DNA of 11,884 nt from Phoronis ovalis (lineage: Eukaryota; Phoronida; Phoronidae): NCBI GenBank assembly GCA_028565635.1, contig JAOXYB010049491.1, positions 1 to 11,884 of the forward strand, read 5' to 3'. The translations under genes were made by a program, and so were the position numbers. Below, one piece after another: positions 7,093 to 11,884 of the stretch (its first letter is position 1; the number at the start of each line of letters is the position of its first letter). The notes under the pieces are model-generated. The model worked only from the letters and a program-made list of their open reading frames with translations. It was not told the origin of the DNA and ran no database searches.

Positions 7093-10000
7093 CTGTAAAA
7101 ATGGTTTTGAAATACATGAATGACTATTATTTATTTTTATAATTAAAGTATTACAAAGTTTTCATACACTTGTTGGAAACAATGTTTTAAATTTAGCCAT
7201 GCCAGTCTGCAAATAGAGTTCTTTAAATTTAATAGACCTCAGTATATTAGAACAATGCTTTATACTGCTGTTTGATTTAGTGCACTACATAATTATTGTC
7301 CCAGGGGGGTACTCAAGGTTTTTTGACCGCCGGCGCCCAACCCAATCCAAAATTGTAGCTTGTGGTAGCAAACCCAATCCAAATATTTTGAAATTTAGGG
7401 TAGCAAATTCAAACTTTGTGAAACATAAGGGTTGCAATCCAAAATTTTAAAATATTGAGTATAGCAACCCATTTTTACGCAAACTGACTGATACAAACCA
7501 AATTCCAAAATTTATTTATGGATACAAACCTAAAATAATCCAAATTATTTGCTATAAGCAGTGGGTAGCGATCCAAATTTTTTAATATCTTTACGGTAGT
7601 AATCCAAAAAAATACAGTAAGAAGTATACAATCCAAATCCAATATTTTCAACTGGGCTGCACACCCCCACCAAAAAAGTACCCCCCGGGATTATTGCTGG
7701 TTCAGTATATTAAGGTGTCAGAAAAGTTGTAGTGTCCAAGAAATATGAATGTCCAATTTCTCATTTTTAAGAGCCAGCTTTTGTAGTCTTACAATATGGT
7801 AATTAATGAATAAAAAGTGAAAATGCTTACATGTTCATCATATGTTTCATTATTGGCCATTGGGAATGCAGTTTCTCCACCAAATTTTACATCATTCAAA
7901 TAAAACAGTACAGTCATGTATCTGGAACAAGCAAATATTTATATATAACATTTCACACACGTTTTTTTAAAATTAAGTACAAATTTATAAAATACCAGCG
8001 CATAACATGGTGACAAGTATATTATAGTGATTTATACTTCATTGGGCTTTAACAGAAACATTCGAATAAATCTCTCCTGCGTAATAGTAATGTAATTATT
8101 AATGCCGGTTTTAACATATTCTATATTTTTAAACGAAAAGGAAATGCTATAAAATAATATTCACTTAGGCCTGTTCATATATAGATAACATTAACCTATA
8201 ACAGAACTTTCAACAAAAAAGCTTGTAATGTCTACTAGAGGTTGCCAGTACTGATGAAGTTCTCATGAGGATTGTGAATTCAAAGCTTTTCTTTGTCATA
8301 AACATGTTTTCTGCTTTGCAAGTTTTAGTAATTTAAATATATTTAAAGAATATGCTGTCATACCTACAAATCCTACAGTTGGTAGTTCGCTGTCTTGTAC
8401 AACATGGTATCTCTTTGTTTACAGTTGTTGAATCATGGTGGGCATTATAATGACCTTTGCTACCATACTTCACAACCTGCAACAAAACAAAGACATCTGT
8501 CAGATGATCATCGCATCCCTAGGATTACATTACACAGAAGCTGTTATTGAGACGTACCATTTCAAAAAAAAACATGGTTGCCAGTCCGCCATCCTTAAGT
8601 GATCCTGGTCAAAATTAAACTGATCTTTCACCTGTATTAGCCCCGCACTGAATATGAAACTGATAGGATAAAAACTGAAGCATTTATTGGGAGACAAAGT
8701 GTTATGCACAACAAAAATGGTCATGTCAAAGATTCGTATCAGCATCAACCTACTTCTCAAAGTCATTTTAAAGTCACCTAACCTAATACTCCTATCATCC
8801 TTTGGCCTTCATGAATCCACCTTTGAATCATCCACGGAAATCTTCATCATCTCAAAACGGGCACAACATGACATGTCCTCTTAGCAGCAAACATAACAGG
8901 AAAGTAGCACAATGTGCCCTTGGGAAAAATATTGCTGCTAGTTGACCTAGCTGTTCTTTGACCTGTTTTTATTTTGTACGAAATATGAAGTTGATCAGAG
9001 AAAAACTGAAGCTGTTATAACAAACATGGCCACCAGACAGGAAGTGATCCAAGTCAAAATTATAACCAACCTATACTTTGACATGTCTTTACCCAGTACT
9101 GAATATAAAACTGATTGGATAAAAACTGAAGCAGATTTGCGAGACATTGGAAGCGTTACGCACTAAAAATGTCAAAGATTCAGATTGGCATTTGACCCAC
9201 TTCTCAAGGTCATTTTAAAATGTCACCTAACCTATTACGCCCAATAACCTATAGCCTTCGTGAATCCATCTTCGAATAATCTAGTAAATGCTTTGTCTTA
9301 CGGTATGCAATGCAATGTGACGTGCCCTTTCAGGAAAAAACATGGCCACAAGTCAGCCATGTTGGAAATGATGTGGGTCTAAAATTTACCAAACTTGTTT
9401 TTTCCCTGTATCGAATACCAAGCTGATGGGATAAAAAACCTTTTATCAAGGGTACTTAATAACAAATAAAATTTTAATGAATGAAACATATACAGTTAAT
9501 GAACAAATATTTACCTGAAAATCACTCTTTTTTATCAATATTTCTGGGAGTCCTGTTAACTTTTGAACTCTAAAATAAGAGAAATGAATAGACTAATATA
9601 AAAGCTGGTTACCTTTTTTTCCTTAATATGCATTAGCGACAAATCCTTCAATTTACTACTAAACAGTGGTCCATAACAAATTTAGGACATATCTCAGCTT
9701 CTTTATAATAACCTACATCTTCATATATGTGTGTTTGTACTGCCATATAGGAATGCAAATACTTTTAATTTATGCATTCCAGATTTAATATCCAGAGCTA
9801 CAAGGGGCTCTTTTCTTTGCTTGAAAGCACTACTTCCACTTTCGTTTTGGAGCCATTGGGGTTCTACACAGTTATAAAATGAAACTAGGAAACAACTAAA
9901 AAGATATAGACATATAGTATAGGCGGATGGAATGTTTTTCAAAGTCTCTAAAGCATTGCCGTGGATTATAAGACACAGGGTTATAGGATCTATTACCACC

Positions 10001-11561
10001 TCTACACAACAGTTGTCAAACCTATGCTTGTAATAATATAGTTGGATATTTAAACATTAAACATAAAACAGAAAATTATATTATCTGGCACAGTTCATTC
10101 CCACAGTTTATATTTTAAGATAAATTTAAGGTAATTAAATAAAAGAAACAAAAGTATATATATTTTGAAAGTATACAAATCCAATTCATCTAATAGTAAA
10201 TATTAGTAACTCATTTTTTCTCTGAATAGGTTAAATGTCTTGTACAATGGCTATTTTGGGTTACTCAGAGAAAACTAATTTACAGATTTAAATAGTTGAC
10301 TTGTATACTTTCAAAATATATATACTTTTGTTTGTCCATTTTTTCATTTAATTAGCTATAATTTAAATGAAAGTATAAAGTGAGAATGAATTGTGCTGAA
10401 TTGAACAATATTTGCTACTTTTAATTAATGTAAATAAAACATAAGAATGAGGATGGACTAATACTAGCTAGTTGGCTTAATAATTAACCATAATTGAAAT
10501 ACATAAGAAATAATTCAAAAATAGCGTGTAAAAACTTAAATTTCCTTTCGATGTAATCGAGAGATGAATTCATAAATTATGAAATCATTCAAAATATTGA
10601 CTTAAAACTATCTCGGGGAAAAGATGGCCGTCAGTTGGGTATATTAGAAGTGATCCAGGCAGATCAAAATCAAGATTGAATTGTATTTCAAATGTGACCT
10701 GTTCTTTGACCTGTATTTACTCTGCCAAATATATCGCCTTCATGAATACTCCTTCAAATTGTCCAATCAACATTTCGCCTGGAAAGTGGCTCAATGTGAC
10801 ACACCTCTCAGGAACATTATTTGTTCTGTACCGAATATGAAGTTGACTGGTTAAAAACTCAAGCCGTTATTGCGACGTACCATATTGAGAAAAAACATGG
10901 CTGTCAGGCATAAGTCCAGATGAAAATTTTATCCGACCTGTATTTACCCTGTCCCAAATAAAAAGCTGATCAGATAAAAACTGAATCACTTATTGCAAGA
11001 CAAAGCAAGTGTTATGCACAACAAAAAATGTGAAAGATTCGAATTTGCATTTGACCTACTTGATGTCACATATATTATGGCCTTCATGAATCCACCTTTG
11101 AAACATGAAATGCTTTGTCTTTCTGGAAAGTGATGTAACATGCACTCCCAGTAACAAATGTGGCCACCAGTCAGCCATATTGGAAGTAATCCAGGTCAAA
11201 ATTAAAAAAGACAAAGAACTATGTGTGATGGACATAAAAATATATAATTAATATTAATCAGTCAGGGAGGTGCTTGATTATCTTTTAGCTCTCTGTAAAA
11301 GTAGTAGTAAGTATGAAAACGCCCTAAGAGGCAGAATAAAATAACTGAAGCAACTACCATCCTACACTCACAAATTCACAAGAACAAAAAAATACCTCTG
11401 CTGTAGAAGGCTAAATGTATTATCTGTTGATGTGTCAGGATATAACCACGCTTGTTTACTCATTCTAGAATGCTTTTCTGGTTTTTTCTTCACAAATCCC
11501 ATTAGGTAATTTTGCAAATCTCTAGGAGACAATCTTTGCAGCTCCTCTGGTGTGATAAAAC
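6850..11561 (-). CDS. P4HTM: Transmembrane prolyl 4-hydroxylase (P4HTM-like), 3' five exons; 5' end beyond window
   Basis: Five exons (11561-11396, 9569-9515, 8476-8364, 7921-7831, 7092-6850) join with GT-AG borders and compatible phases into 221 complete codons ending in TAA. Family members are ER-membrane 2-oxoglutarate/Fe(II) dioxygenases, linked in vertebrates to hypoxia signalling and HIF-alpha hydroxylation. The order matches the family: end of an EF-hand-like loop (GFITPEEL), the catalytic-domain helix region, GHYNAHHDS with the HxD iron ligands, [36 protein letters not shown], and HGGC with the distal iron His and the 2-oxoglutarate-binding Lys ten residues later, then KWIANFWI. All catalytic residues are present. 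The transmembrane helix and most of the EF-hand region should lie in exons beyond base 11884. It converges on the protease gene. Confidence 0.9.
7093..7830 (-). other. Last intron of P4HTM-like gene
   Basis: Starts GTAAGC and ends TTTTTACAG on the minus strand. More than half of it is the inverted-repeat element at 7299-7689; nothing else seen. Confidence 0.75.
7299..7689. mobile_element. TIR element filled with a ~30-bp degenerate tandem repeat, with target-site duplication
   Basis: The ends CCCAGGGGGGTACT (7300-7313) and AGTACCCCCCGGG (7677-7689) are inverted copies apart from one extra A. ATTATTG flanks both sides (7292-7298 and 7690-7696), a 7-bp target duplication. The interior is about ten degenerate copies of a ~30-base unit built on GTAGCAA-ATCCAAATTTT followed by a T/A spacer and a G. 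GGGGGGTAC ends of this kind are widespread in marine invertebrate repeats. It has no coding capacity and lies in the last P4HTM intron. Confidence 0.75.
7831..7921 (-). CDS. P4HTM: P4HTM exon: double-stranded beta-helix core
   Basis: Acceptor TTGTTCCAG before 7921, donor CAT|GTAAGC after 7831; 91 bases. One base completes Arg, then [20 protein letters not shown] and [10 protein letters not shown]. This is among the best conserved stretches of P4HTM proteins and fixes the identity. An open frame on the opposite strand across this exon is a shadow. Confidence 0.92.
7922..8363 (-). other. Intron of P4HTM-like gene
   Basis: Starts GTATGA and ends TTCCAG on the minus strand. AT-rich, no genes, repeats or elements recognised. 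Confidence 0.7.
8364..8476 (-). CDS. P4HTM: P4HTM exon carrying the HxD iron-binding motif
   Basis: Acceptor CAACAAAACA...TTGCAG before 8476, donor TTGTAG|GTATGA after 8364; 113 bases. It begins [16 protein letters not shown]. His at 8440-8438 and Asp at 8434-8432 form the HxD pair that binds Fe(II). The segment after it ([19 protein letters not shown]) carries paired cysteines comparable to those in the family, though the exact spacing is compact. The two leftover bases plus the next exon's A make Arg, giving CRYMTVLF. Confidence 0.9.
8477..9514 (-). other. Intron of P4HTM-like gene
   Basis: Starts GTAAAT and ends TTGCAG on the minus strand. Almost wholly occupied by the modular repeat at 8537-9445; the small open frames inside are repeat-derived and not coding. 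Confidence 0.75.
8537..9445. repeat. Modular dispersed repeat, block 1 (about two unit copies)
   Basis: Motifs recur in the same order. A head (ACATGG-GCCA-CAGTC-GCCAT, then AAGTGATCCAGGTCAAAATTA) is near 8573, 9026 and 9340. GATGGGATAAAAACTGAAGC-like segments occur near 8662, 9115 and 9424. GTTATGCACAACAAAAATG is near 8700 and a variant near 9150. CTTCTCAAGGTCATTTTAAA is near 8752 and 9200. GCCTTCATGAATCCACCTTT is near 8804 and 9254. Spacing gives a unit of about 450 bp. It lies in the intron between P4HTM exons 8476 and 9515. The family is not identified. Confidence 0.75.
9515..9569 (-). CDS. P4HTM: P4HTM small exon ([18 protein letters not shown])
   Basis: A 55-base exon with acceptor TCTTATTTTAG and donor TTTCAG|GTAAAT. 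Its first base completes Arg with the previous exon; 18 codons follow and end in phase 0. The R-V-x-x-L-T-x-L-P-E-I pattern followed by Q is what the family shows just before the VVKYG strand of the next exon. Confidence 0.85.
9760..9856 (-). pseudogene. Possible broken transposase N-terminus (Tigger/pogo-like), frameshifted
   Basis: From an ATG at 9856 the minus strand reads MAPKRKWK and then a stop. The neighbouring frame continues [20 protein letters not shown] basic MAPKRK start followed by a Ser-rich stretch and a KR-x-ALDIK-type segment is reminiscent of CENP-B/Tigger-type transposases, which need a frameshift here. No downstream catalytic region is seen. An 8-bp inverted repeat (GGAATGCA / TGCATTCC, 9750-9780) lies just beyond. 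The similarity is from memory and weak. Confidence 0.25.
10050..10437. mobile_element. Foldback / MITE-like element with perfect 33-bp inverted core
   Basis: Bases 10146-10178 are the exact reverse complement of 10301-10333. Outside this core the symmetry continues imperfectly: TAATTAAAT near 10132 and 10350, and GCACAGTTCATTC (10088-10100) against GAATGAATTGTGC (10383-10395). It fades near 10050 and 10437. The 122-base centre contains another inverted pair, TTTTCTCTGA (10216-10225) and TCAGAGAAAA (10265-10274). There is no coding capacity. A non-autonomous foldback transposon is likely. Confidence 0.75.
10618..11215. repeat. Modular dispersed repeat, block 2
   Basis: Same family and orientation as block 1: head modules near 10622, 10895 and 11157, TTATTGCGACGTACCAT near 10866 (also near 8543), GTGTTATGCACAACAAAAAA near 11010, and GCCTTCATGAATCCACCTTT near 11080 with a variant near 10736. 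Copies are shuffled and partly truncated, so it is a degenerate array and not one intact insertion. Confidence 0.7.
11396..11561 (-). CDS. P4HTM: P4HTM exon: end of EF-hand-like loop and start of catalytic region
   Basis: On the minus strand the acceptor TGTAATTCAG precedes 11561 and the donor CAGAG|GTATTT follows 11396. It has 166 bases: two to finish a codon, 54 codons, two left over. [11 protein letters not shown] resembles the last half of an EF-hand loop and its exiting helix, as expected between the membrane segment and the oxygenase domain. The rest ([25 protein letters not shown]) matches the family's linker into the catalytic domain. The preceding exon is not in the window. Confidence 0.8.
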
Positions 11562-11884
11562 CTGAATTACAGCATAAAAATGTATGTTGTTTTCAACATA
11601 TTGATTTGTATGGTACTATACATAATGGTATGTTCCAGGCAAATAAATTAAAGGCACAAAAGATCACAACAATAAATCCAAATCAACATATTCTTCCTAG
11701 CTTCCCCATTAACCCCTTAAAGCCCAGGTGGCGATATATCGGCAGTATTTCAACATATTATAATTAAATGAAAGTAATCATTTTGCATAAAATGCGTTCG
11801 TGCTATTTAATGTTGAACCTTTCCCGGTTTGTGCTACCATCTAGCAAAGTTCATAGAGGTCATCTCCCCTGAACGCGCACGTGT
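11562..11884. other. Intron or upstream sequence of the P4HTM-like gene
   Basis: No exon that could supply the missing EF-hand residues in the right phase was found on the minus strand. A near-palindrome GCGATATATCGGC lies near 11731, next to CCCCTTAAAGCCCAGG, which may be the end of another repeat. Confidence 0.5.

Larger units (their letters stand above)
9570..11395 (-). other. Largest intron of P4HTM-like gene
   Basis: Starts GTATTT and ends TTATTTTAG on the minus strand. It contains a possible transposase relic (about 9760-9856), a foldback element (about 10050-10437) and a second block of the modular repeat (10618-11215). The remainder is unremarkable AT-rich sequence. Confidence 0.75.

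Noticed and set aside
7301-7689. Regularly spaced repeats that might suggest a CRISPR array
   Set aside because: The units are degenerate, have no unique spacers, and are bounded by transposon-like inverted ends in animal DNA.
7831-8013. Plus-strand 60-codon open frame
   Set aside because: It overlaps a P4HTM exon in antisense and continues into AT-rich intron sequence.
8530-8884. Overlapping open frames on both strands
   Set aside because: They fall inside the modular repeat and are broken in the other copies of the same module.
11552-11767. 71-codon plus-strand open frame at the right end
   Set aside because: It begins antisense to a P4HTM exon and has no domain or splice signals.

Overview
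This window reads as nuclear DNA of an invertebrate animal. It is strongly AT-rich, and its genes are split by GT-AG introns of roughly 0.3 to 1.8 kb. One gene encodes a transmembrane prolyl 4-hydroxylase of the animal P4HTM type. The non-coding DNA is full of short inverted-repeat elements and a dispersed repeat with TTTGACCT-type motifs, a style common in marine invertebrates, especially molluscs. The lineage is an inference and is not proved by the sequence.

Left half, + strand (about 572 to 4483): six exons join with matching phases (0, 2, 1, 1, 2) into one open frame of 688 codons plus a stop. The 5' end lies outside the window or was not found. The first roughly 310 residues are polar, low-complexity and probably disordered. 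They are followed by a segment whose predicted strand-helix order resembles a ferredoxin-like fold. The protein ends in a chymotrypsin-fold (PA clan) serine protease domain with a complete His-Asp-Ser triad (NRHV, TDIG, GDSG), carried in a single 1,054-base exon. It has no disulphide pair around the catalytic His and looks intracellular. I recognise the fold but not a named gene.

Middle (4484 to 6849): the space between two convergent genes. It holds several AATAAA polyadenylation candidates, short palindromes, and a 390-bp element with 25-bp terminal inverted repeats that each contain an octamer motif.

Right half, - strand (11561 down to 6850): the five 3'-terminal exons of a P4HTM-like gene, 221 complete codons. 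They start in the end of an EF-hand-like loop and run through the complete 2-oxoglutarate/Fe(II) dioxygenase domain (HxD, distal His, 2-oxoglutarate-binding Lys) to a TAA stop. The 5' exons, which would carry the membrane segment, lie beyond base 11884. Its introns hold a 391-bp element with terminal inverted repeats, a 7-bp target duplication and a ~30-bp internal periodicity; a ~390-bp foldback element with a perfect 33-bp inverted core; about 1.5 kb of a modular repeat family; and a possible broken transposase relic.

The two genes show no evident functional link; they are simply arranged tail to tail. I saw no rRNA, tRNA, CRISPR or prokaryotic features.
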